Shown: positions 17,243 through 24,172 of the stretch, in pieces
Layout: each line of letters starts with the position of its first letter
Position numbering within the stretch: position 1 is the first letter of the stretch
Source: Patescibacteria group bacterium
Lineage (GTDB): Bacteria; Patescibacteriota; Patescibacteriia; 2-12-FULL-60-25
Direction of reading: 5' to 3'
Length of the DNA: 31,298 nucleotides
Assembly: GCA_018817245.1 (NCBI GenBank)
Contig: JAHIUG010000023.1
Coordinates: forward strand, 1 to 31,298
Made by a program: the position numbers and the translations under genes
The notes under the pieces: generated by a model
What the model was told of the DNA's origin: nothing
Databases searched by the model: none
The model's input: only the letters and a program-made list of their open reading frames with translations

Positions 17243-17812
17243 TTACTTTATATCCTTCAGCGTCTTTATTGCTCGATGATAGATTACCCTTACATTTCCC
17301 TTGGATTTACCAAGAATTTCAGCAATGTCAGTAAATGCCAGACCATCCACTAAACGCAAGGTCACAACATCGCGGTAATCATCTTTGAGTTTTTCAAGCT
17401 GCTGTAGAATTAGCGACATTTCCGCTCGCGCCTGGATCAGCTCCCGATCACGACCGTGGTCTGATTCTTCTGCGCTCTCTAGTATAGTAGACGTATCATC
17501 AGCCTGAATTGTTACATTCCGCGCTATAGTCTCTTTGTATTTTTGGCTACGATAAAAATCCGCAATTAAATTGCGTGCGATTTGATACAAAAGAGCCCGA
17601 ATATTAGCTACCTCGTTATATTCTTGTAGATAATTCCAGGTCTTAGTAAATGTTTCCGCTGTTATGTCTTGAGCTTCTTCTTTTGAGGGTAATTTCAGCA
17701 AAGTAAAGCGATATATTGCTTTCACGTATATATCGTAGATCTTTGCAAAAGCCTCTGGGTCGCGTTTTGTACGAATGCGAAAAAGAAGATAGCGATCAAT
17801 TAAATTAGACAT
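17243..17812 (-). CDS. ECF-type RNA polymerase sigma factor
   Basis: About 189 residues. Region 2 is FAKIYDIYVKAIYRFTLLKL through DITAETFTKTWNYL; region 4 is DDYRDVVTLRLVDGLAFTDI with the recognition helix KSKGNVRVIYHRAIKTLK. There is no region 1 or 3, so it is a group 4 (ECF) sigma factor. ATG at 17812 (MSNLIDRYLLF) is preferred: it fits the family N-terminus, while an upstream TTG at 17824 would only add four residues. Two tandem 12-base repeats (17819-17842) just upstream each contain TATAGT on this strand, which can serve as a -10 box. It is followed by the DUF5667 gene and then the S-layer-type gene, suggesting that this module responds to the envelope state. Confidence 0.9.
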   Translation of the reverse strand: MSNLIDRYLLFRIRTKRDPEAFAKIYDIYVKAIYRFTLLKLPSKEEAQDITAETFTKTWNYLQEYNEVANIRALLYQIARNLIADFYRSQKYKETIARNVTIQADDTSTILESAEESDHGRDRELIQARAEMSLILQQLEKLKDDYRDVVTLRLVDGLAFTDIAEILGKSKGNVRVIYHRAIKTLKDIK

Positions 17813-17818
17813 TGATTG

Positions 17819-17842
17819 CACCAACTATAGCACCAACTATAG
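17819..17842 (-). promoter_or_regulatory. Tandem 12-base repeats carrying duplicated -10-like boxes before the sigma-factor gene
   Basis: CACCAACTATAG occurs twice without a gap. On the minus strand each copy reads CTATAGTTGGTG and contains TATAGT. The copy nearer the gene ends 11 bases before ATG 17812, matching the short-leader pattern of other genes here. No good -35 is visible. Confidence 0.4.
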
Positions 17843-17938
17843 ATTGCGATAGATTAGCTCAATAATCGCCTAATGACAAGGTATATTTATGCTGTGCATG
17901 AACGAGGAGCGCGTTAATTTGACTAGTCAAGATATTGG

Positions 17939-17962
17939 TTTGTCTACAATATTGTTGACAAA
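17939..17962. promoter_or_regulatory. 24-base palindromic operator candidate upstream of the HTH gene
   Basis: Half-site TTTGTCTACAAT is repeated in inverted form with a single mismatched pair (11 of 12). Its right half contains TTGACA (17955-17960), which could be the -35 of the HTH gene; no good -10 is visible. The site is 28 bases before the preferred ATG at 17991. Confidence 0.5.
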
Positions 17963-17990
17963 AATAGGCAATAATGGAAAACTATTTCAA

Positions 17991-18284
17991 ATGCCAACAC
18001 CACAAGATCAGCCATTGGATAGTATCCGCGTATCAGTTTCTGAAGCAGCTCGACTTTTTGGCGTAAATTCGCGGACAGTTAGACGGGCGATATCCACAGG
18101 AGAGGTACGCTACATAGTTGTACGCGGAAGATACAAGATTCATTTTGAATCCTTGCTCCGCTGGTCTCAAAAACAAGTCACTGTTCGTAATAAACGCGAC
18201 TCCAAAGGAATCGGTCAGTGGGTAGATCAATGGAAGATAAATAATCCAAAATACTCCCCAAGGAAACCAGGGACTGAAACTTGA
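17991..18284 (+). CDS. Small helix-turn-helix DNA-binding protein (excisionase/MerR-like)
   Basis: 97 residues from ATG at 17991. VSVSEAARLFGVNSRTVRRAISTG is a winged helix-turn-helix of the excisionase/MerR type; VRYIVVRGRYKIHFESLLRW is the wing and following strand. The C-terminal tail is basic. The frame is open upstream to ATG at 17889, but 17991 is preferred because the conserved part starts right after it and a 24-base palindrome containing TTGACA lies at 17939-17962, where an operator/promoter would be. Known relatives are transcription regulators or recombination directionality factors; no integrase is present in the window, so a regulator is more likely. It is transcribed away from the sigma-factor gene, so it may control that module or itself. 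Confidence 0.77.
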   Translation: MPTPQDQPLDSIRVSVSEAARLFGVNSRTVRRAISTGEVRYIVVRGRYKIHFESLLRWSQKQVTVRNKRDSKGIGQWVDQWKINNPKYSPRKPGTET

Positions 18285-18287
18285 CTC

Positions 18288-18322
18288 TGTCATTTCGACC
18301 GAAGCGGAGAAATCTCATCAGA
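18288..18322. repeat. Single copy of the TGTCATTTCGACCG repeat family
   Basis: CTGTCATTTCGACCGAAGCG and GAGAAATCTCATC, just past the HTH stop codon; the same family as 11653-11806 and 25383-25478. The rest of the 18285-18484 gap shows no gene. Confidence 0.7.
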
Positions 18323-18448
18323 ACAAACCTGTAGCCGCAGGTCTTTAGCCTGCATATAGAATACAAACGAACGAGGAGCGAAAAAATCCGTGAAGAGATA
18401 ACTGTCGGAGCAAGTTGGAATTACTCCTCCTAATAAAAAATTGTTTTG

Positions 18449-18476
18449 TTGACGCGATATCTGTTTAGTCTATGAT
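18449..18476 (+). promoter_or_regulatory. Promoter of the frameshifted membrane-protein gene
   Basis: TTGACG, 16-base spacer, TATGAT. The ATG at 18485 is 8 bases beyond, so this promoter supports that start codon and a leaderless mRNA. Confidence 0.6.
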
Positions 18477-18484
18477 TAATAAAT

Positions 18485-19050
18485 ATGGAAGAAAATAATA
18501 CTCAAGACGAACCAAGATCTAACTTGCGTAGGAGATCATCAAGTACGGCGTAGTACTTCTTGTGATTTTTATTATTATTAACTTTTGGCACCTGCCCTTA
18601 ATGCTCTTGCATTATGGTCCATATGGCTTTGAAGCTTCTTTTCGTTGCGCAATGAATAGTTATCAACCACTGCCAATTGAATTTACAGTCCCACAGAATA
18701 ATGAAACCAATGTCCCTTTGGATCGCATATTCTTTATTCGTTATGGAGAAGGTCTACGAGCTATAAATGTTGGGGGTACTTTTAATGTTTATTATAAAGA
18801 CGAGCCCAAACAGCATACAATAATGAAGCATGCAGGCTTGGAATCTTTTTTTGCTTTTCCGACCCCCGCTAGAATTTTTTACGATCCTGAAAACATGATG
18901 AATAATATGGAAAAAATTCAAGATGATCCCGTTGCAATCGAGAATTATAAGATTTCTGAGTTATGGAAGCCTGGTAAAACAGTGATCATTAATTCTCGAG
19001 GATACTGTTACCGTGACTTCAAGATGCAATTCCACACCGCACAAGAATAG
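18485..19050 (+). pseudogene. Small membrane protein gene broken by a frameshift
   Basis: A promoter (TTGACG-16-TATGAT, 18449-18476) ends 8 bases before ATG at 18485, which opens 22 codons (MEENNTQDEPRSNLRR...) and then stops at TAG (18551-18553). The rest of the protein continues in another frame from about 18532: EIIKYGVVLLVIFIIINFW is a membrane segment preceded by a juxtamembrane charge, and it runs to the stop at 19050 (GTG at 18562 is the first formal start in that frame, but it falls inside the membrane segment). A one-base insertion, or two-base loss, near 18526-18532 would join them into one protein of about 188 residues with one N-terminal membrane segment and a soluble extracytoplasmic domain ending YCYRDFKMQFHTAQE. 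I do not recognise the family. A sequencing or assembly error cannot be excluded. Confidence 0.6.
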
Positions 19051-19087
19051 ACCTATCAAATCCGGAGTCTGACCCTTTTTGCGATAT

Positions 19088-19183
19088 TTATCCACAGTTT
19101 CAAAGCACGAATCCATCACTATATTTAGCCAAAAACAAAAACTACTACGACACAATTGACGCGGTCGTGCACATTATGTCGTA
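19088..19183 (+). repeat. DnaA-box plus palindrome element, copy 1
   Basis: TTATCCACAGTTT (19088-19100), which contains a consensus DnaA box, then 62 bases from its start the core ACACAATTGACGCGGTCGTG (19150). The core ends in TACGACA/TGTCGTA arms (19146-19152/19177-19183). GTCTGACCCTTTTT lies just upstream. Copy 2 at 24029 has identical spacing. Confidence 0.7.
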
Positions 19184-19202
19184 GCTAGATTCCAAGATAA
19201 TT

Positions 19203-20858
19203 TTATTTAACAATTCCGAACCCCTGTGCTTGGAGATCGAATTCGAGATTTGTATCTAAAGATGAGAAATTTGATTTAAGTGCTGAGCTGGAACGAGCCT
19301 CGATAGCGCTAACCGTGCTTTCTGAAATCAGATTATGAACCTTGCCACGGTCTGAAGCTGTAGGTTTGTATTCAATTTCAAATGCAAATGTTGCGGCAGT
19401 GTCCCCTGTTGCGGGCAAAGACGGGACAGTCCAACTCACGTTCGAATCTGATGTGAAAAATGTTCCGGGGATTTGTGACGCGAACTTTCCCGTAGCGCTG
19501 ACTCCGGATCCGAGCACCGTACCAAAATCCAAATCTTTCAAATCCGCATCAGTTGGTCCAACTGACCAAATTATCCAATATGATGTTGCTTCTCCCGCTC
19601 TTGGCGGCAGCGGCCCGACGCCAACCTGATCACCTGCTGCCGTGTAATATCTGGCGGCAGCACCAAATGGAAACGCGGTAGACAAAATTCCGGTATAGCG
19701 CCTACCGAACGTTAGACCATCCTGACTGACCGAGTACGGAATTGCAGACCAGGTTGATACTTTAGTTCGCTCATCTATCTTTAAAGGAATATGTACGCGA
19801 CCTTGCGGCGGAGCCAGATCATAAATTCGCGCTGCCTCATCATCCAGTGTGATCTGCAGCGGATGATAAACCCAGACCCCGGATCGCTCCTTTGTAACAT
19901 AATCAATGTTTGTAAATTCTGAGCCCGGCACAGAACGTAGCGGCTCAACTAAAGAAATGCTAACGGAATCAGTAATTTTAAAATTCAAATTCAGCCTATA
20001 AACCGGCAGAGATTTATCCTCAAGCTGCAAAACAAGTTCAGAATTATCTTGTGTCTCCTCCTCATTCACGTCCACGAACAAAACTCGCCTTTCGTCCGGA
20101 GCCATGTCTCCGATGTGCACTGAATCTCCTTCTGACAAACTAACTCCGCTCGCTCCCTTTTTATCAACCAAACGCAGGATTACAGCAGGTGCCTCAAGCG
20201 AGCTCTTGTTATGCACAACTATTGGGAGAGATCCGCCGGACTGAACAGCTCGCGCTTCTGAAATCGTTTCAATAATAAGTGCACTCCCTAAAACTACGCG
20301 CTCATCAGATCCTGTAAAAACCTGCGTCTTGTCACCAACTTTTTCTTTCAAGCTGAAAGAAAGCACAGCGCGCGACTTCGGTAACGCACGAATGTTCACG
20401 AATAGTCTGGATCGCTTATCCACTGTGGGTGTCACTTTTCCAAGATCAATACTGTTCCATCTATCAAGCGGTGGTTCAGATCGAATAATTTCCATCCATG
20501 GTGGCAAGTGCCAAGTTAATTCCACATCTTCGTGTACTCTTCCATCACCGGCCTTAATCACAACTTCAATAGGCATTGGCTGCGCTGAAATAAACCCATC
20601 AGCATTTAGCACCATGCTCAATCCTGGTTCGGGCACGAAAAACGGGCGTGTAAAAAATACTACGTTTAAAATCAACAATCCCAGCGCTATAACCAGCAAA
20701 ACTGCGTCAAAAATAAATACTGATCGCGCGAAACGAAACTGCTCACGATATTTTTTATAAAAATGCCGTCTTGCATAAGACGTAAAAGTGCGTGCTGTTG
20801 TTAACGCGACATTCGAAGTATGTAGCGCCAATCCTGTTCGTTTTCTTTTCTTAAACAT
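19203..20858 (-). CDS. Membrane-anchored extracytoplasmic beta-sandwich protein of unknown function
   Basis: 551 residues. A basic N-terminus (MFKKRKRTG) is followed by a cytoplasmic stretch rich in Arg/Tyr (YARRHFYKKYREQFRF) and one membrane segment (about residues 46-70, VFIFDAVLLVIALGLLILNV). The remaining ~480 residues are beta-rich, with ELTWHLPPWMEI, RVLFVDVNEEE and YWIIWSVGPTDADL recalling stacked immunoglobulin-like (CARDB/DUF11-type) domains. No catalytic motif is visible. It starts 33 bases after the end of the glycosidase-like gene on the same strand and is probably co-transcribed with it. Inferred: an envelope scaffold or adhesin exposed outside the membrane. The exact family is not recognised. 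Confidence 0.75.
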   Translation of the reverse strand: MFKKRKRTGLALHTSNVALTTARTFTSYARRHFYKKYREQFRFARSVFIFDAVLLVIALGLLILNVVFFTRPFFVPEPGLSMVLNADGFISAQPMPIEVVIKAGDGRVHEDVELTWHLPPWMEIIRSEPPLDRWNSIDLGKVTPTVDKRSRLFVNIRALPKSRAVLSFSLKEKVGDKTQVFTGSDERVVLGSALIIETISEARAVQSGGSLPIVVHNKSSLEAPAVILRLVDKKGASGVSLSEGDSVHIGDMAPDERRVLFVDVNEEETQDNSELVLQLEDKSLPVYRLNLNFKITDSVSISLVEPLRSVPGSEFTNIDYVTKERSGVWVYHPLQITLDDEAARIYDLAPPQGRVHIPLKIDERTKVSTWSAIPYSVSQDGLTFGRRYTGILSTAFPFGAAARYYTAAGDQVGVGPLPPRAGEATSYWIIWSVGPTDADLKDLDFGTVLGSGVSATGKFASQIPGTFFTSDSNVSWTVPSLPATGDTAATFAFEIEYKPTASDRGKVHNLISESTVSAIEARSSSALKSNFSSLDTNLEFDLQAQGFGIVK

Positions 20859-20869
20859 ATTTTTTGAAA

Positions 20870-20890
20870 CCTACTACCTACTACCTACTC
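20870..20890. repeat. Heptamer array between the GHL15-like and beta-sandwich genes
   Basis: CCTACTA, CCTACTA, CCTACTC in the 33-base gap between the two genes. Confidence 0.85.
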
Positions 20891-20891
20891 A

Positions 20892-22913
20892 CTAAAACGG
20901 GCTTATCCCACTCACCAAAATTTCCGCCCGATTATCCCCATTAATATCAGCAACCGAAACATTTAAACCTTCCAAAACGGGCTGTGTGCCCAACGAAAAC
21001 TCATTCTTTAGAGTACCGCGAAAATCAAAGATACGCACCCGCGGTTGTGCTCCTTCACCTGAACCGACTACAATCTCATCTCTATTGTCTCCGTCCACGT
21101 CACCAACAGCCACACTGACTCCCCCGCTTTCATGCGCATGAAATGCGAAAAAACCGCCGCCCCAAATTTTTCCATCGGTTTTCCAAATACGAATATGCGG
21201 CCCACCGCTCGGACCGGCACCGGTCACAATTTCACGCAGCCCATCTCCATCCAAATCTCCAATGCCAACACGAACGCCGCCCTTAAAATAAGGATTATAC
21301 GCCTGCCAATACGCCTGCTCTCGCCCATCCAACGAGTAGACTTTTACATCAGACGCCTCGTCTCTGCCTCGACTAACCACAATTTCAAACTCTGTGTTCG
21401 TATTGGTATTTCCAACTGCCACATTTAAATCACCTCTGTACCAATAGCCAAAAGGACGAATGACCCGCGTTGTTCCTCCTGATAAAGGCTTGATCCAAAC
21501 AGCTCCTTGATACGCATAAACCACAACATCCGAACCATTTTGATAAGCGTCAGACAAAACAAGCTTTGATCCGCTTGGAACATCAGTCCGTTGTGCAAAA
21601 AACCCGTTTCTAATTTGCTGGCCCGTATTTGAGTACACACTCACAAACTGACCGTTTACAAACGAGCTGTCCCGCACTTCAGTAGCATCCGGCTTGCCCA
21701 ACAAAATAATCCCGTCTTGCGCCGGCAATGTTATTGTTCTAATGAGACCGCCATCATTAGTCGCCTTATCCTGCGAACCACGCAATTTTTCATACGTTCC
21801 CGGCAGAGTAACGCGATGCGGGATTGTGTCACTATTCACCAAAACAATTCCTCGTTCAAACTCACGCATCCAAACACCGGGAGATACTCCCGTGCCACGA
21901 CCGGCTAGTCTTCGCAAACCGCCTTTTGCTTCACCGAGCGACGCTTCATATTCGTCATACCACCAGGTTCGCTCATGCCCCTGATCTCCTGCGTCAAAAG
22001 AAAAATAGCCGTTGGAAAGAAGCGCACTCGTTAATCCGTAGCGCATCATGCGGTAATCACTTGGAGTTTCTTTGTTATTCGTGTTCGTGTTTATCGATGT
22101 AACCGAAGGACGAACATTTGCCGCGATTGTAGTTTGAAACTCGCGAAATGGATACGCCCAACCAAAACGCGGAAAATTTTCAAATAGCACACCATTAACC
22201 TGTGATGCATACGCCGCGCTGGAATTGTTCATGATAATTTTATTCGGCCCCAAAGCTCCGCGCATATTCGCAATCAAACGCGACATCCCCGCCTTCCACG
22301 CCTCATTCGTTTGTGCAGGTGAATTTGCATATCCGTTGCCGTCCGGATCGATGTTGTTGCCATAAAAATAAGTAACATCACTATAAGCAGCGTCAAGAAA
22401 AACTCCGTCCCACAAACCCGTGCTCATCATTTCATCGCGCACAAATTCCGGAAGTACGTCGCTCCAACGTTTTCCGTTAACCGCCATTCCGAGATTTGTT
22501 GCGTTCATCAAATGTGCGCCCGGCCACCAGCTCAATCGTTTGCCCTGCACATCGTGCATAAAAAAAGATTCCGGAACACGTTCGTATAAACGATATCCCG
22601 GAGATGTACGATCGCCCTGTCCACGTGCTGCCGCCAGTTCACCGGCACTCACATAAGCCAAAATCTTTATGCGCGGGTTGTCTTTACGCAGCTGTCTCAT
22701 TTTTTCCGGTGCTTGCCACTGCATATCCATATCCAAAACCACCAAGTCCCATTGAGCAAGCGCTTTTTGATCTTTATCTTTAATAATCCATCCAAGGTAG
22801 AGATTAAGTAATTTTGGAGCGCTATGATCGCCGCGAGCCGCAAAAGAGACGAGCGGAAACATTCCGACCGCCATGAGAATAATAAGCGGAATAACAAAAA
22901 ATTTACGTCCCAT
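20892..22913 (-). CDS. Secreted putative glycoside hydrolase (GHL15-like) with C-terminal FG-GAP/VCBS repeats
   Basis: 673 residues with a signal peptide (MGRKFFVIPLIILMAVGMFP, cleavage near SFAA, residue 26). Residues ~35-400 resemble the hypothetical glycosyl hydrolase 15 family: LYLGWIIKD, LVVLDMDMQW, ILAYVSAGELA, NATN, GLWDGVFLDAAYSD and NKIIMNNSS, a TIM-barrel pattern in which the acidic residues in the strand ends could be catalytic. Residues ~480-673 carry repeats with calcium-binding loops: GDLDGDGLREIV, GDVDGDNRDEIV and ADINGDNRAEIL, as in FG-GAP beta-propellers. Known relatives act on polysaccharides; substrate unknown. Inferred role: trimming or attack of surface or host glycans. 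A promoter TTGACT-17-TAAACA ends 9 bases before the ATG, so the mRNA is probably leaderless. Confidence 0.82.
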   Translation of the reverse strand: MGRKFFVIPLIILMAVGMFPLVSFAARGDHSAPKLLNLYLGWIIKDKDQKALAQWDLVVLDMDMQWQAPEKMRQLRKDNPRIKILAYVSAGELAAARGQGDRTSPGYRLYERVPESFFMHDVQGKRLSWWPGAHLMNATNLGMAVNGKRWSDVLPEFVRDEMMSTGLWDGVFLDAAYSDVTYFYGNNIDPDGNGYANSPAQTNEAWKAGMSRLIANMRGALGPNKIIMNNSSAAYASQVNGVLFENFPRFGWAYPFREFQTTIAANVRPSVTSINTNTNNKETPSDYRMMRYGLTSALLSNGYFSFDAGDQGHERTWWYDEYEASLGEAKGGLRRLAGRGTGVSPGVWMREFERGIVLVNSDTIPHRVTLPGTYEKLRGSQDKATNDGGLIRTITLPAQDGIILLGKPDATEVRDSSFVNGQFVSVYSNTGQQIRNGFFAQRTDVPSGSKLVLSDAYQNGSDVVVYAYQGAVWIKPLSGGTTRVIRPFGYWYRGDLNVAVGNTNTNTEFEIVVSRGRDEASDVKVYSLDGREQAYWQAYNPYFKGGVRVGIGDLDGDGLREIVTGAGPSGGPHIRIWKTDGKIWGGGFFAFHAHESGGVSVAVGDVDGDNRDEIVVGSGEGAQPRVRIFDFRGTLKNEFSLGTQPVLEGLNVSVADINGDNRAEILVSGISPF

Positions 22914-22922
22914 GCTACTGTT

Positions 22923-22951
22923 TGTTTACCGAATAATCGACGTTCAGTCAA
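22923..22951 (-). promoter_or_regulatory. Promoter of the GHL15-like gene
   Basis: Minus strand: TTGACT (22951-22946), 17-base spacer, TAAACA (22928-22923), then 9 bases to the ATG at 22913. Predicted leaderless mRNA. Confidence 0.6.
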
Positions 22952-22967
22952 TTGTAGCATGGACGTT

Positions 22968-23009
22968 TAACTCGTAACACGTAACCTGGAACCCATAACT
23001 CGAAATCCT
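22968..23009. repeat. Heptamer array upstream of the GHL15-like promoter
   Basis: TAACTCG, TAACACG, TAACCTG, GAACCCA, TAACTCG, AAATCCT. Next to it (23011-23049) is a GTCATTGCGAGGAGCGGAGC repeat, related to the TGTCATTTCGA family. The remainder of the 22914-23150 gap shows nothing else. Confidence 0.8.
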
Positions 23010-23149
23010 TTTGTCATTGCGAGGAGCGGAGCGACGCGGCAATCTTTCTATTTGTCACACAGAAAGCTTTTGGTGGATCCATGTCAGAATAAATACAAAC
23101 GTTCGAAGATTCAGACGACATTGTCAATCCTAGTTCGGAAATGGAGCAA

Positions 23150-23190
23150 TAAAAAAAAAGGATCTGTTCCTGGGTAGAAAAAGATCCTTG
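23150..23190 (-). terminator. Rho-independent terminator of the two-gene operon
   Basis: Minus strand: AAGGATCT (23189-23182) pairs with AGATCCTT (23165-23158) around a 16-base loop, followed by nine T. It lies 20 bases past the stop codon at 23211. Confidence 0.85.
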
Positions 23191-23210
23191 GAGTTTGAGA
23201 GCTGATGACT

Positions 23211-23405
23211 CTAGTCATCGAGCACGTTCACCTCTTCGATGATGAACCGGTCAAAGGTAAAGCGTTCTCTGTTTCGTTCATCCAGACACAGAACTCGGGT
23301 CACTGTCCTATGATCTTTGGCTCGTGTACGAATTGCCCATTCGAGCGGAATACGCGTAGTCATGTATTTTGTCCCCTTGATTCGAAACTTGACTCGTAAA
23401 AGCAT
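23211..23405 (-). CDS. Small basic protein of unknown function, operon second gene
   Basis: 64 residues from ATG at 23405, chosen because AAGGAG lies 7 bases upstream; a TTG six bases earlier would overlap that site. The protein is compact and charged (MLLRVKFRIKGTKYMTTRIP, TRVLCLDERNRERFTFDRFI) with no membrane segment and an acidic C-terminus (VNVLDD). No family recognised. It follows the 118-residue gene by 41 bases, and a strong terminator follows its stop codon, so the two form one transcript. The stop codon is embedded in a 16-base inverted repeat (GATGACT arms). Real coding status is supported by the ribosome-binding site and the bounded transcription unit. Confidence 0.7.
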   Translation of the reverse strand: MLLRVKFRIKGTKYMTTRIPLEWAIRTRAKDHRTVTRVLCLDERNRERFTFDRFIIEEVNVLDD

Positions 23406-23446
23406 AAGCAATCTCCTTTCGTTCTCGTGATCGTCCGTAAAAGGTA

Positions 23447-23803
23447 TTATGCCGGCGCCATGTGCGTCTCAATGAGAGCACGAAGCGACAACTTGTTAAG
23501 ACCAAGTTCTTCTGCACACGCACCAAAAAGATCATCACTAGCGAACTTATCTGTATCAGCGAGATCGCTTAGCAAAAAATGATTATGCATCCCCACATAC
23601 ATTTCCCCTTCCCATGGACGGGTAATCTCTACGTATAAACCACGTTTCGCCCGGAAGAAGACAAGGATGCAAGGCTCCTTTTCATTGGCTCCCGGACAAT
23701 CCTCTGTGACGTCGACAACCTTCTCAGTCAGACATTCTTTACGAGTGTCTGAATCAAGAACTCTGGTTCTAAATGCTGCAATATTTTTGAATGTCTTTGC
23801 CAT
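23447..23803 (-). CDS. Conserved-looking 118-residue protein of unknown function, operon first gene
   Basis: 118 residues from ATG at 23803 (MAKTFKNIAAF); GTG at 23812 would add three. AAAGG lies 8 bases upstream of the ATG. The sequence is soluble and mixed alpha/beta: CILVFFRAKRGLYVEITRPW and MYVGMHNHFLLSDLADTDKF look like a strand-rich core, and a helical C-terminus follows. Three Cys (about 25, 36, 45) are clustered in the N-terminal half, with another near residue 95. No family recognised. Transcription starts from a promoter at 23858-23886 containing a palindrome between -35 and -10, which suggests repressor control. It sits between envelope clusters but shows no envelope features itself. 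Confidence 0.75.
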   Translation of the reverse strand: MAKTFKNIAAFRTRVLDSDTRKECLTEKVVDVTEDCPGANEKEPCILVFFRAKRGLYVEITRPWEGEMYVGMHNHFLLSDLADTDKFASDDLFGACAEELGLNKLSLRALIETHMAPA

Positions 23804-23857
23804 CCCCCTCACCTTTCCTTTCTAAAATGTGCGAATACCGAACTTGGTATCAAAAAT

Positions 23858-23886
23858 AAACTAGCGCAAAATGCGCTAAATGTCAA
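23858..23886 (-). promoter_or_regulatory. Promoter with palindromic operator candidate for the two-gene operon
   Basis: Minus strand: TTGACA (23886-23881), 17-base spacer, TAGTTT (23863-23858). The spacer is almost filled by TAGCGCA-TTT-TGCGCTA (23878-23862), a perfect 7-base-pair inverted repeat. Repression by a dimeric regulator is inferred. Confidence 0.55.
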
Positions 23887-23940
23887 GGCTTCCACGATTG
23901 CTGTATTTCATACAAATATGACAGTATTCCATTTTTAGAG

Positions 23941-24020
23941 CGAAAAACATCAGGGGGCTGACCCCGTGGTCACTCCTACGAAAAACATCAGGGACCTGAC
24001 CCCGTGGTCAGGTCCCCTTT
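23941..24020. repeat. GGGACCTGACC hairpin and CGAAAAACATCAGGG direct repeats
   Basis: CGAAAAACATCAGGG occurs at 23941-23955 and 23979-23993. The second runs into GGGACCTGACC-CCGT-GGTCAGGTCCC (23991-24016), an 11-base-pair perfect hairpin followed by TTTT. REP-like; it can also terminate plus-strand transcripts. The 23887-24137 region has no gene. Confidence 0.75.
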
Positions 24021-24028
24021 TGTAATTG

Positions 24029-24122
24029 TTATCCACAGTTTTAAATCCAAAATCTAACACTCAACACAGCCCAGAATCAAAACTGCCGTTACACAATTGA
24101 CGCGGTCGTGCATATTGTGTCG
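24029..24122 (+). repeat. DnaA-box plus palindrome element, copy 2
   Basis: TTATCCACAGTTT at 24029 and the ACACAATTGACGCGGTCGTG core at 24091, again 62 bases apart. ACACAAT/ATTGTGT arms are perfect here, whereas copy 1 has one C-A mismatch. The interior between box and core is diverged. Confidence 0.7.
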
Positions 24123-24137
24123 CAGCAGATCCTCTGC

Positions 24138-24172
24138 CACCTACAAGCTACAAACTACTCACTACAAACTCT
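24138..24172. repeat. Heptamer array over the stop codon of a GT4 gene
   Basis: CACCTAC, AAGCTAC, AAACTAC, TCACTAC, AAACTCT. The GT4 stop codon (24162-24164) and last codons lie in it. Confidence 0.85.

Noticed and set aside
18526..18562. Programmed ribosomal frameshift
   Set aside because: No slippery heptamer or downstream pseudoknot is visible; an indel is simpler.
19088..19096. Replication origin because of a consensus DnaA box
   Set aside because: Only one box per site, no AT-rich unwinding region and no dnaA/dnaN nearby.
22914..23210. tRNA or small RNA gene in the gap
   Set aside because: No cloverleaf, T-loop or box A/B-like pattern; the gap is explained by a promoter, a heptamer array, a dispersed repeat and a terminator.
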